Positions 27,501-39,280 of a stretch of 64,000 nt of DNA are shown piece by piece. Position 1 is the first letter of the stretch. The number at the start of each line of letters is the position of its first letter. This DNA comes from Sindora glabra. Taxonomy: Eukaryota > Streptophyta > Magnoliopsida > Fabales > Fabaceae. The position numbers and the translations under genes were made by a program. Location: the NCBI GenBank assembly GCA_020226215.1, contig CM035233.1, positions 24,927,150-24,991,149 on the forward strand, written 5' to 3'. The notes beneath the pieces were generated by a model. It did no database searches. It saw only the letters and a list, made by a program, of their open reading frames with translations, and was not told where the DNA came from.

Positions 27501-28416
27501 AAGTCATTTCTTATAGTCGTGAGCACCATATTAAATTACAATTATCTTCTACACTTAAATAAATGGTCATGAACATAAGATATCTATGGTTTGATGTGAT
27601 TGTCATGATTATAAGATTCAAAACATTTTCAATTATACAGCATTGAAGCTATATGCTGTCTTTATATTCTACCTGGTAGTTATGCTTGATTTCTTATCTT
27701 GTTATGAGCCTCTGATGCTCTTTATGTTTTAATAAGAGAATCAACATGTTGCTTGCTCTATATGCTTTGTCAAAATAAAATACACAAAAAGCAAACAATA
27801 TATCAATTTTCACATTGAAAAATATGAAAACTCAAATGCTCATAGCAAATGAAGTAATCAATTATCTCAAAGTTAATAAATACAAAATTAATGAAATCAA
27901 GCACCTTAAAAGCCATTAAGCTATATGAAAGAATTACAAGCAGAGGATAATCACTCTTCCTTTTAATTTATATAGGGATGCCTTGTATGTTTATTGTAAA
28001 TGAAAAGTCTATAGTTCATTATAAATAATAGTTATTTTTTGTTGTTGTATGTTTATGTATTGATATAGAAATAAATAAAATGGAAGAATATATTTTTATA
28101 ATAGATTATATTTTTTCTCATTTATTTCATTTATATTTAATTTATTTCTATTCTATTTAATTATATAATAAAAATGTTGTAATAAAAAAAGAATTTTAAT
28201 ACTATCAATTTCACTTAAAGTAGGTTATGTTTTGGATATTGGTTTGACACATACACACATATATGTGTGTGATGTATATGTTAATTATAAATTTTAATAC
28301 ATATGATGTATATAATTGAATCAGTTTTATTTTAATATACATGTGATGCGAATTTAAGGGGAGTCAATCATAAGGAAGTTAGATAAGAGGAGAGTTTAAT
28401 CAAGTGGATTAAAATT
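27501..28416. other. Unassigned AT-rich sequence within the CACTA mosaic
   Basis: No open frame or domain recognised. A short ACACACATATATGTGTGT palindrome lies at about 28253-28272. Confidence 0.4.
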
Positions 28417-28501
28417 AGGTCATATCATCACCAAGTTAGTGCTACATTAGTGCCACATTATTGCCATATCATTAAATAAATGGCACGACATAGGTCATAT
28501 T
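28417..28501. repeat. 76-bp tandem unit, left of the solo LTR
   Basis: The unit starts with AGGTCATATCATCACCAAG and contains GTGCCACATTATTGCC. A second unit begins at 28492 and is broken after CATATT by the LTR at 28502. It resumes at 30157 with ATATCATTACCAAG. The uninterrupted first unit is therefore a paralogous empty site for the insertion. Confidence 0.7.
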
Positions 28502-30156
28502 TATTGGTGTGTGTCCTAGGAGTCAATCATAGAGATGATTGCAATATTACACAATGTATTATATTTCATTTTGATAATATAATTATTATATTTTATTTTA
28601 TTTTATTTTACGTAAATTATAACTTAAATATAATAATTATCCTTAGAATAGCTTTGCTATTCCTAAAATGTCCTTACTCAAGTATTATTACAAAAGGAAT
28701 AGTAATAATACATCGATACTAGCATGTATAGTGACTGATAATTATGAATTATGGATATTTGATATCAAGTCAACACATGAGCACATTGTTAGTGAACAAT
28801 GTACTAAATTGACACATTGTGAGAATACTGTATGGATAGACGTGTCATTAGTTATTCTCATATGACCACAAATGCACATAGTCCTTTAACCTAAAGTCAT
28901 TACGGTTCCCTACATAAAGAGTTACTCACTTTGATGTCGTCATATGTCACCTTTAATCAGGATGACGAGTAGGGCTTTGATTGGGTGTGTCACGAATCAT
29001 GCAGAGAAACGTGAGTAATGTAGATGAGATTTTGTTACTCTTGTATAAAAGAGAAATATCCTTGGACCCCTTGATTGAGTAAGACTTAAAAATGTATAGC
29101 CATGCTCAATTGGATCAATATGTGATATTGATCTTTAGTTTTAAGTCTACTCAGTATCAAGAAATATAAATTGAACATTGATGAGGATGACACACTCCAT
29201 GCCTCTAGTTCAATTTGGATATTGTTACAAAATGGATTATGATGCAAAATATTGATCATATATTAAGTAAATATCGAATCATAGACATTCTTACTACTTA
29301 AGTAGTAGTGATATATTGTTAGATACCGCTCACTGTCTATAGCCCAAAATGAATCATTATCAACGTAGTAAGAACCTACAAGATCACACAAAAGGAGTAG
29401 GAATAGGATAATAATTAATTGAATTTTAGTTAGATTAAAATTCAATTAATTGAACTTATTTTCATGCATATATATTATTATTAAGATAATAATATATTTT
29501 TCACATTATATATATAATATTATGTGATATTATTTGATATTAAAATAATGTCAAATAATTATGTTATTAGATATTATATAATTATATTATAAGATAATTT
29601 ATTATCTAATATAAGATAATTATATGCTAATTTAATATTAGATAATTATATTATGAGAAAATATAATTATCTAATATTAGATAATTAATAGATAAGTCCT
29701 ATCTCTTTTCACTCTCTCTAGGATAAGAATAAGGTGATTTTGTTAAATGTGATTAAGATTTTTTTGAAGCAAAATCCTAGTAGGACTAGGATTGTAACAT
29801 GCCTTAATTTTATAAAAGGAACTTGAAGGCAACATTTTGATACAAGCACATAAGCTTCAAGAAAATCCTAAATCACTTAGAAAACACACAATCCTAATTC
29901 TAGTGAGAGAGATGAATCCTAGCTGCTGCGTGGAGGAGAGAAGTCATTGTTCACTCTGTATAGATACCGTAGAGATGCTATACATCCCGACCAGTATTTG
30001 ATTCATCTTGGTCTCTCAAGGATTCGTTCAGAAAGAACACGAGCACAAATAAGATAAAATCCTAATACTGATTTATGCCGTTTTGCATGGATCCTAGGTA
30101 GGAATTAGATCAAAAATTTTAAAATTTTGCTGCGTATGTTAATCCAAATCCTAACA
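28502..30156 (+). mobile_element. Solo LTR, copia-type family (1,655 bp)
   Basis: It begins TATTGGTGTGTGTCC and ends AATCCTAACA. It is homologous along its length to the LTR at 61227-62901, which is followed by a TGGTATCAGAGC primer-binding site, so the family is Ty1/copia-like by that criterion. The 5-bp flanks are ATATT and ATATC (4 of 5 identical). No internal region is present, so it arose by LTR-LTR recombination. A TATA box lies at 29811 with a conserved palindrome upstream, and the conserved GATACCGTAGAGA stretch follows. Frames of 60-80 codons inside it are not genes. Confidence 0.9.
29774..29818 (+). promoter_or_regulatory. LTR core promoter: palindrome plus TATA box
   Basis: ATCCTAGTAGGACTAGGAT at 29774-29792 is a perfect palindrome with 8-bp arms and a 3-nt centre. 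After 18 nt comes TATAAAAG at 29811-29818. The palindrome and spacing are the same in the LTR at 61227-62901, although the surrounding LTR sequence has diverged. Confidence 0.7.
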
Positions 30157-30320
30157 ATATCATTACCAAGTTAGTGCCACATTATTGCTACATTATTAAA
30201 AAGATAGCACCACATCAACCATAATCCACATTACTACCACATTATCAAGGAGATGGTGCCATATCATCAAAAAAATAGTGCCACATCAATGTTATTATCC
30301 TAATTGGTATCACTTCAACC
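30157..30320. repeat. Tandem-like GTGCCACATTATT repeats, right of the solo LTR
   Basis: Continuation of the 76-bp tandem array interrupted by the LTR. Variants of RGTGCCACATTA-T-CCA recur four or more times at irregular spacing. Confidence 0.6.
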
Positions 30321-30329
30321 CATTTTTAC

Positions 30330-30900
30330 TATTATTTGATGTTTTAGCTTGATTTTTATTTATTTTATATTAGTCTTTTTAAAGTATTTCGGATTTAATT
30401 TAGGTTGAAAGTATTCTGACCCATTTTACTTTAAAACATTTAACATGTTACTGTGAGTAGTTTACTATGTTACTTCGAGTTATTTAGAGGCCTTTTTATT
30501 AAGTTTAAGTTAGTGAATTAGTTTTGGGCTAATATAGTATCATTTGAGCCCATTTTCAATTAGGATTTTAGAAAGCTATATAAGGAGGCTTGTTCCTTAT
30601 ACAAAGGAGAGTTTAGGGAGTTTTAAAGATTAAGGAATTTGGCTGAGTGCCTTTTTAGAGAGTGTGTTCTATCTTGAGTTTTTGAATGAACTTGTACTTA
30701 TTAAAAGGATTCACCCTTTGTGGCGTTGATCATCACTAATCAAGGATTCATCCTTGTGACATGTTTTTCTCTTCACTTATTAAATGATTTACATCCTTCA
30801 TGGCGTGTTCATTATTGCTTATCACTCCCGTTCTTTGTCTTCTAAAGTATGTTGTGAATATCCTCCTATTTTTATTTTCAGATTTGTTAAATTTTAAGAC
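30330..30900 (+). mobile_element. Possible LTR remnant with TATA box
   Basis: Less AT-rich. It contains TATATAAGG at 30577-30585, then leader-like sequence (GGATTCACCC, GTGGCGTTGATCATC, GGATTCATCCTTGTG) that resembles the R-U5 part of plant LTRs. No ends or target duplication were found, so the assignment is tentative. Confidence 0.35.
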
Positions 30901-31149
30901 AATCTAACACAATTTCACATTAACATGTTTGCTATATTTGACTATTTTGGAAAGGTTCTAGGATTATTCCAGATCGATTTTGAAAAAAAATTACCAAAGC
31001 AAAAAAGAAAAAATTCTATTTTTAATAAAAATATTTGTTTATTATGATGTTATTTTTTGTGTAATAATCAATGTTAAATATTACTTAATAAGATGAGATC
31101 ATTGTATTAAAGACAATGGTATTTTTTTTTCCAAATTTTAATAACCAAA

Positions 31150-33580
31150 TTAAAAATGAAAAAGTTAAAGACAACAATTTTTTTTCCAAATTGAAATGTA
31201 CTATTATTTTCTAAATGTGAATTAAAAATGAAAAGATTAAAACATTGAGTAAGTTGGAAATAAAAAGAGCAAAACATAACGCCATTTGTGAATTTCATCT
31301 CAAATCTCTTCTAACTTAAAAATAATTCTTTGTCTAACAAAGTAAGTTTTCCTTCCAACCTTAAAATGCTTACTTCTCTTCATTCTTGTATTTTTACTCA
31401 CTAATTACTTTCTGAGACTAAAACTCTATTATCTTGTTGCTAAATATGCATGACTTGTATCCTGAAAAAATATAAAATATAGAAGTAAAGAGTTATTAAG
31501 TTTTGGTTTTTGCTTTTATAATTTGGTTTCTTTTTTCATAATCAATGATGCAACTATTACATGTTTGTACAAGTGAAAAATTTGATCTCATTAATCTTTT
31601 TTGGCATTCTATGCTATTATTTACTATTTGTTCATTAATGTGCAATATCATACACTAATTTTTCATAAAAGCTTATTGCATTTGCAAGTATTGTATTCAA
31701 AAGGCTTTTTTAAAGAGTGCAAGCCTCATATATTAAGCAAAAAGTATTAAAGTGAATCATTTATCTCTAATTAGGGTATTATATACAGCCTTTTGCTATT
31801 TTTAATTTTTGTTATTTAATTTATTCTTTAAAATTGTTTAAACTAGAATTCTCTAGAGTAATAAAAGATATTGGCTTTCTAAATTTATTTAGGAATATAA
31901 AGGAATTAGAAAGGATAGGAAAGAAAGGAACAAAGGGATGAAGGACTAAGGGACATTTCTAAAGTCACAAGAGATGTTATTTTTCTATATTTGTTTAAGA
32001 ATATAAGGGAATTAGGGAGGATGAAAGAGTAGAAAATATAGGGATAAGGTTAAGATTAAGGAGTATAGAGTAGGGGCCAAGGTTTGGGTAGGTAAGGTGG
32101 ATAGACATATAACATTAGTTATTTATATTAATTGATATGGTATTATGGGAATTAGACGTTAATTTTTTTAAAAAAATGACATTTAATGTTATTTCCCAAG
32201 ACTATATAAACATAAATGACATCGATTTTTTTGTAATAAAAAATGAAGTTAAGATCACATATATCATAATACTCAATTACATGTAGGTTATTTTTTGACA
32301 TGTAATCCTTTAAATACCTAATATTAATCAACTATTTTGTAGTATTGAGACTTTGGACATTTTCACTACTATAAAATGGCTAATTGACATTAAAAATTTA
32401 GAAGGTTACATGTTGATATACAACTAATGTCTAGTCTAGTGTTATTGTATATTGGTTTTTAATGTTGGTTGTATAACCATTATAAATGATAAAAATAATA
32501 TTAGTTTTATATTAATAAAAACTAATATCATCTATTTTGCTAGCTTTGTAAGAAATAACATTAAACATCATTTTATTTTTAAAAATGACTTGTAATTTCC
32601 ACAATACCACATCAGTTTAATAATCAGTATGGTATGTTCTACCACCCATTCCTAATTCTATACCCCATGTTCCTCACATTCCCATCCAAACCTTATCACT
32701 CTATTCCTCACTTGCTCATCCACCCTTATAAACCTTAGCCCCATCCTTTTTTTCCTTATTTTCTCATCTTCCCGATTTCCCCTGTATTTCTCCTTATAAA
32801 ACATACTAATAAAAAATTAAAGCTAATATCTCCTATGATGTTATAAAATTTCAATTTCAATGATTTTAAAGAATAAATTAAATAATAAAATATTGAAAAT
32901 GATAAAAGGTTACATATAATACACAATTAAAAATGAATGCTTCACTAAATCTATTTTAATACCTATTGTTTAATAGGTAAGATTTGCACTTCCTAAAAAA
33001 TACACTCTTGAATATAATACTTGTAGATATAATGAACATTCATGAAAATTTGGTATATAATATTACATATTTCATATAAATAAATAGTAGATAACACCAC
33101 TGAATCTTAAAGAAATTAAATCAAATCAAATTTCTTACCTATAAAAACATGTAAAAGTTGTATCAATATGATATGCAATGAAATATGATTGGTTATAAAA
33201 TCGAAAACTAAATTATAAGAATAAACATAAAAATTAAAGCAAATCCTTACATTTATATTCTTTGCATTTTTATTTTTAATGAGTGCCAAGCTTCACATAT
33301 TTAGCTACAAGTTAATAAAGTTTCAATCTTTCAAAATAATTAATGAACAAAAATACAAAACCAAAGAGAAATATTTTAAGATTGAAAGGAAAAACATGCC
33401 TTGTTGATAGAGAATCATTTTAGGGTTAGAAGAGTTTCGAGATGAAATTTGCAAATGACAGTATGTTATACTATTTTGATTTTCACCTTACATTATGCTT
33501 TAACATTTTTATTTTCAAATTACACTTAAAGGTAGAGGTTTCCATGTCGATTATTACAAACTGTTGATATGTAAAAATAG
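31150..33580. repeat. Long inverted repeat with arms of about 1.2 kb, CACTA-type termini at its centre
   Basis: The left arm (about 31150-32345) and right arm (32364-about 33580) are reverse complements with moderate divergence. Matching anchors are GAATTTCATCTCAAATCTCT (about 31290) with the inverse at about 33430, TTATTTAATTTATTCTTTAAA (about 31815) with its inverse near 32870, and CATTTAATGTTATTTC (about 32180) with its inverse near 32560. At the centre the left arm ends ATTTTGTAGTATTG and the right arm begins CACTACTATAAAAT, with 18 bp between. These look like the ends of two CACTA copies facing outward from a shared spacer. No coding sequence was recognised. Confidence 0.75.
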
Positions 33581-35296
33581 CTCAAGTAAACAGCCTTTTG
33601 GCATTAGACGTCAGTTAAGTACAAAACCCAGAGTCATCTTTAATGAAATAGCTTTTTCCTATTAACTAATGTCTAATGTCAATTACTAAATAAGAACTAA
33701 TATTATAATAATTGAATTTTTATTATTAAAAAATTAATTTCTTTTTTTTTATAACTTTTTCATTAATTGACTCAATTATACACATCAAACCAAAATATAA
33801 AACATAATTTATATATAACATATTTATAAAACATTTATATTAGAACCAAAATTCAATTATATATATCATGTAAAAATATATCAAAACAAATAAAACATAT
33901 GATTCAATTTATAATTTTGGAAGTAGTATCAAGCAACAATTTCACAATTTAAGTATAAATTTTGTAAAAATACTAACATCATTTTATGAATTGATTATTT
34001 TTTAAATTCAAATTACTTTAAGTAAAATCAATAGCATTATAATTCTTTATAGTGTTTCCACTTTTTTCTTATATGATTAAAAAAATATAAATTGTAAAAG
34101 ATAGAATGTAAATGTATAGGCAAATAAGAAAATATAAAGATAATTATGAAAATATAGTTTATGATTTCATTAGTTTTCATATTAGTATATTGACAAATGC
34201 ACCTAAAACAATATAATTTATGATGAACAATAGAGATGACTTCTAAGATGAAAGGTGTAGGAGGTTGTTTGATTTGCCTTGATAGTATGAAAAGTTCTAT
34301 TTATCAAGAAATAGGAAAGAGATGGGTTGTTTAGATGACTTTATCTACTAAATTAAGAGAAATAGGACTTCTTAGGAAGTCCTAATTCCTATAGAATATG
34401 AGAAGTTATTTACCCATTTTCCTTTAGATAAGTTTTAACTTCCTATACTATTTATGGATACAATAACAAAATTATCCTTATTAAATTTAATTAATGACAA
34501 ATAAAATTTATTAATTTATATTATAATAATATTGAGGATATAAAAGTTATTTTATTAATACTTCTTAAGATATTCAAAATTGAATCAATCAAAATATAGG
34601 AAGTTACTTCCTAGGAAGCATCATTTCCTATATATTAATTAAACAACTTTGAATACTTTTCAAAAAATTCACATAGGAAGTTATTTCCTAGAAAGTTTAA
34701 TTTTTTGTAAGAAATTACTTTCTATGTAAACTAAATAACTCTTCAATTAACAAGGATTTTGAGATAAAAGGAGTAGATCATTGTATTCAGTACTAGGGTT
34801 ATCAAGAAAATTCTAAAATCTATAAAGCATATCCTCAAAAAAAATTTGATAGATTCTAGAACCTTCATTATAGTTAATTTGGTGTTGAATATCACAATTT
34901 GCACCCTCCAAATTAGAAGCCTTTTTTTTATGGAAGGTATGGATCATTATATTTAATAGAGATAGCTTTTAAGATAAAGCTTATAGATCTTCATATTTAA
35001 TTTTACTAGGACTTGTACTTGCAATTTAGTAATGAGTACAAGGATTCTACAAAAGAATTTAAAAGGATTCATGTCCAAAGTTATTCAAAATACCTTGTAG
35101 AATGTTTATGTTCATGGCCAAAGGATGGATATAAATGCTTCCAACTAGAAAACTATTATTTATAATGAACAACAAACTTTTCATCTACAATAAATATAAA
35201 CTTAAAAATGACATTATGCAAATAAAAAGACAAAGTGGGCATTTTTTGCTTAGAATTCCTTGATATTATTTGAGGACTTTTAAGTTAGAAGGTGTG
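33581..35296. other. CACTA-related and MITE-like AT-rich sequence
   Basis: Subterminal-type motifs (CATTAGACGTCAGTTAAGTAC) continue to about 33700. About 34260-34745 has repeated TAGGAAGTTACTTCCTAGGAAG-like palindromic motifs. It is bounded loosely by GTTGTTTGATTTG and CTAAATAACTC, as in a small non-autonomous element. About 34950-35296 is related to 27081-27500. No gene. Confidence 0.4.
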
Positions 35297-38200
35297 TGTA
35301 ATATCCCCAGTTTAAATACAAAGTTTCATAAATTTCAAAATTTATAGATAAATTATTTATTTGGTTAACATTATTTTTAAATTTATTTTTTGAATTAAAG
35401 GTCTAGAATATTGAAAATAATATATATTATAATATTCAAAAATTATTTATATACGATCATTATCAAGGTAAGATTAGATTAAAATAATTCTTATAAGAAA
35501 TTTCTCATAAGATGAGAAATAATTTTTAGTGATTACATGGGCAATAATTTATGAAATCATTTACTTGTATTTTATAAATTATTTTTAAGAATTGAGGAAT
35601 ATTAAAATATTTATTTTAGGATTCCTAAATTTATTAAATTATTATAAACATATATTTATATATGTATTCGAGAAAGATTGAAAATAATTAAATTGCAATA
35701 TTAAATAAAATTGATTTTATGAAAATGAACTTTTAAATTATACAAATGGTTAGGATGGAATTTTAATTGAATGGAGGGATGAGATTTAAAGTAGAATTTG
35801 AGTTTATAGTACGTGAAGAGCATGGAATCAGAACTTTTGGCTTCATTAATTATTGTTTTTTGCCTCTGTATCTATGTTATTAGTTTTCCCTCTCTTTCTT
35901 CTTTTTTAAATATGTATGAAAATTATTCTTATTTTATTCATTATGTTGGTAACACCCTTCCCCCTATTTTTTTAAGACCTTTCTTCCTTTCTCCTCTCTT
36001 ATCTGTGATTTTTCTCTCTCTTCCTTCTTTTTTTTTTCTTTCTTCTTCTTTCTAGAAACTTACTTCTCATTCCACTTATCTTGCTTGTCACTGCTTTTTT
36101 GTCGTATTGCTATTGTCATTATACAAAAGCCTACTAACTACCACTTATTTAACATGTTATTGTGGCTAGCTGCCACCTGTGGACGTCAAGGAAAAGCACA
36201 TTTCGTTGCTAGAGACGGAAGTTGTAATAAAGCTTTCAGCTCATCTCTCTTCTGTCGAAGTTTAGCACCACCCTGGCCATTGCTACCGTTTCTTCCTCTG
36301 GCTCAATTTTGGCTAACTGCAACTTATAAGAGATAAGGGAAGCCGTTAAATTATGTACAATGGCTGAGCTCCTAAATCCATGTCTCATCAGTGGTGAAGT
36401 ACGATTGCTGCATTAACGAGCTTCATTTAAGCACTCATGATGTGGGTAAACCTATATGTAACATAAAATTTCATATTTATGAACATTTGATGCATTATTC
36501 AAGATAATCCCATTTTATACATATTATAGTTTCCAGGTGAAGCTTATAAAAAGAATTGTATTTTTATGGTACGAAATGCTAGAATAAGGTGATTAAAGCT
36601 TATTTATGGAGTATTATATCCTTATATTTTGCATGATTCTAATTTGACTTAGGATAACTCATTTTAAATATTATGGATTCTTATTAATGTTTTTGAAAAA
36701 TAGCATTTTTATACTATAAAAGGATAGAATATCATAGTTAAAACTTTTCTAAAATATTATATTTTAAGATTATATAAACCTTGAACCTTATTTGAAAAAA
36801 ACCCTTATCTTATTATATTATTTGGATACTCGACATAACAATGATAAAATAAGAATTTTATGCTCAAAATTTTTAGATAGGTATATTTGAAATATATCTA
36901 TATCATAAAAGTTTAATATTTTATTAGTTTTATACTTTGAATTAGAGAAACTGTCATATATACAAATTTTTAATATTTCAATAATGAGTTTAAAAATAAA
37001 GAGAGTGAAAATTAAGGATGATCAACTGGTATATTTTGGATTATTAGTTAATACAGGGAAACATGAGAATATCACATTATGGAATATTTGAATTGTATTT
37101 TTAGAACGTGCCTAGATTATAATATTTTAATATTTATGTTTAAATTATATGGATTTAAGAAATCACCATTTAATGACACATCTTTATTATTATTATGGTT
37201 TAGTATCTAAAAATAAGGAAAGTGGATAATCTAGGAAAGCCAAATAGCATTAAATGAGTTTTAGAATGTCAAGTTCTAATATCTTATTCATATGATTCAA
37301 TTTAAGAATCTCCATGTTATGATATATTCCAAAGTTAAAATACTAAGATGAGATCCTAGGATAATAACTTGAGAAGAAAAAATGAATAAATCCGATATAT
37401 TCATAAATTATTCTTATAAATTATGATAAGAGGAGAGAAATGAGGAAACGATGATTGTGGAGACTTCAAAACTTCCAAGGTTGAATTAATGTTATCAAGT
37501 AAGTATATATCTCACTATAGGTTTTTATCTCAATAAAAGATTATTTAAATATTATGAATTGTATCTTTTTATTAATGGTTTAAATTTTATATTCATGCAT
37601 ATATACCTATACTTATGCATAAATTCAATTTCATAGTATAAGTACAAATAGTAATTGATCAGAGTGGTGAAAACTATTGATGGATTGTGATCAAATTCAA
37701 TGATATTTGTATAATAATGCCTATACTACTATGTACTTGATATTGTTGAGTGATGAATTAGTTACTTCGTATTGAAGTTTATAAGAAATTGTAAAATAAG
37801 GATTGAATTCTTATGTGTATGTCATCCATGAATTTTGCCCTATACGGCATGGAAAATTGTGATTTGTGCTAGAGTAAAGACATTGGAAATTATGAATGAA
37901 GATGGAGCTATGATATGAAAGCCAAATGAAAAATTCCTAACAAATAGTTAAGAAAGATACAAGATTGATCTAAAGGCCAGATGAGAAATTCTCGATAAAC
38001 AATTGAGAACATTATAGAATTAACCTGGAAATCCAAAAGTGGCTATATGTGTATTCATTATAACTGAGTGTGTGATGTGATGAAATATTAGAAATTATCT
38101 ATAATTAACTATTACTATTTGGTATAATTGCAAGAATTTAAGTGGATTGTGATGATTTGATTATGATTAAGTTTAAATAGTTATTTATGAATGTGGTGTC

Positions 38201-38931
38201 TTCCTAGAATGGGTTATAAACAATATCATAACTATATTGAGTACTAACATATGGTTGAGACTCCTATGACTTGTGATATGAGAAACAGAGTTTAAGTTGT
38301 AAGCAAGTGAACTCCTATTTTATGGCATAGTTTCATACACTATAGAAATTCAGGAAATGGGTTTGTTATTATTCTTCTAATTTAATACATGATTGGCCTA
38401 TTATTATTACATATGTATATAAATGGAACTTATCTCTCATATGATAGTCATAGGTATATACTCATTGAGTTCTCGTAATTCACTTTATTTTATTTCCAAT
38501 CTTTTCAAGTTAAGAAAAGTACTTTCAAGTCTTATTACATCCATAAACAAGTAAAGACCACTTAGATTGAAGATTTGACAATTGGAATTTTCTTTGAATT
38601 AGAATTAAAAAATAAAAATGATATTGATTCAATATTTGATGTGTTGAATCGTTTATCTATGTATGAATTTTAAACCATATTGTACTACATGTTTGTTTGA
38701 TGCTGTCATACCTAAAGAAATATAAAGGTGTTGTATTTTAAGTCATGTAGCCTTAAGGAAGTGTCCACAAAAAAGGAGACTTTATCTATTTTTTCATAAA
38801 ATTTAAAATTGAATTTTAAGTACTCTTGAAAATTTAAAAACTCTTGTTGGATAAAAAAAGTAAAAAGTATTAAGACTAGTGAAAAATAGCATCAGGATCC
38901 ATGTCGGCCATGGTCAAGTTAGGTCATAACA
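35297..38931 (+). mobile_element. Solo LTR, Ty3/gypsy-type (3,635 bp)
   Basis: It begins TGTAATATCCCC and ends GGTCATAACA, with 5-bp flanks GTGTG and GTGTA (4 of 5). The start resembles the other long LTR at 50018 (TGTAATAACCC). Both share an internal stretch near the 3' part, here CTCATTGAGTTCTCGTAATT at about 38461 followed by a pyrimidine tract. The length and the TGTAATA-CCC start are consistent with Tekay/Del-like chromoviruses, which is inference. The element sits in a tandem 169-bp repeat whose second, uninterrupted copy shows the empty site. Frames of 80-83 codons at 35813 and 36085 have no recognisable motif. Confidence 0.8.
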
Positions 38932-39280
38932 GTGTACATGGGTTGTAAACTAATGATAAATTCTAGTGACAATAAGCCAACTCATGATTTATACATCTAC
39001 AAACCTATTATTGCATGAATGAACATACATGTTCTTCTCACTATAATTTATCTTTAAATTAACCTATCTTTATATTATTTAAAGGCTTTTAAGTTAAAGG
39101 GTGTAGATGGGTTATAAACAGATGATAAATTATAGTAAAAAGAAGCCATATAATGATTCATGCATGAATAGATATATGGTTTCTTCTCACTATAATCTCT
39201 ATTTAGATTTTAACCTATCTTTATATTTTCCTGATATATTTAAATATACAAGGAGAACAATATTTATAAGTAGTAAGCAA
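38932..39280. repeat. 169-bp tandem repeat (two copies)
   Basis: CTTTTAAGTTAGAAGGTGTG before the LTR and GTGTACATGGGTTGTAAAC after it make the start of copy 1. Copy 2 at about 39080-39280 reads CTTTTAAGTTAAAGGGTGTA, then GATGGGTTATAAAC, without interruption. The offset measured on GGGTTRTAAAC is 169 bp. Confidence 0.75.

Noticed and set aside
28480..29445. Frames of 60-80 codons as genes
   Set aside because: All begin in or lie within the copia-type LTR; the homologous LTR at 61395-61577 gives a similar chance frame.
35813..36336. Two frames of 80 and 83 codons as small secreted proteins
   Set aside because: Both fall inside the gypsy-type solo LTR; hydrophobicity comes from T-rich sequence.
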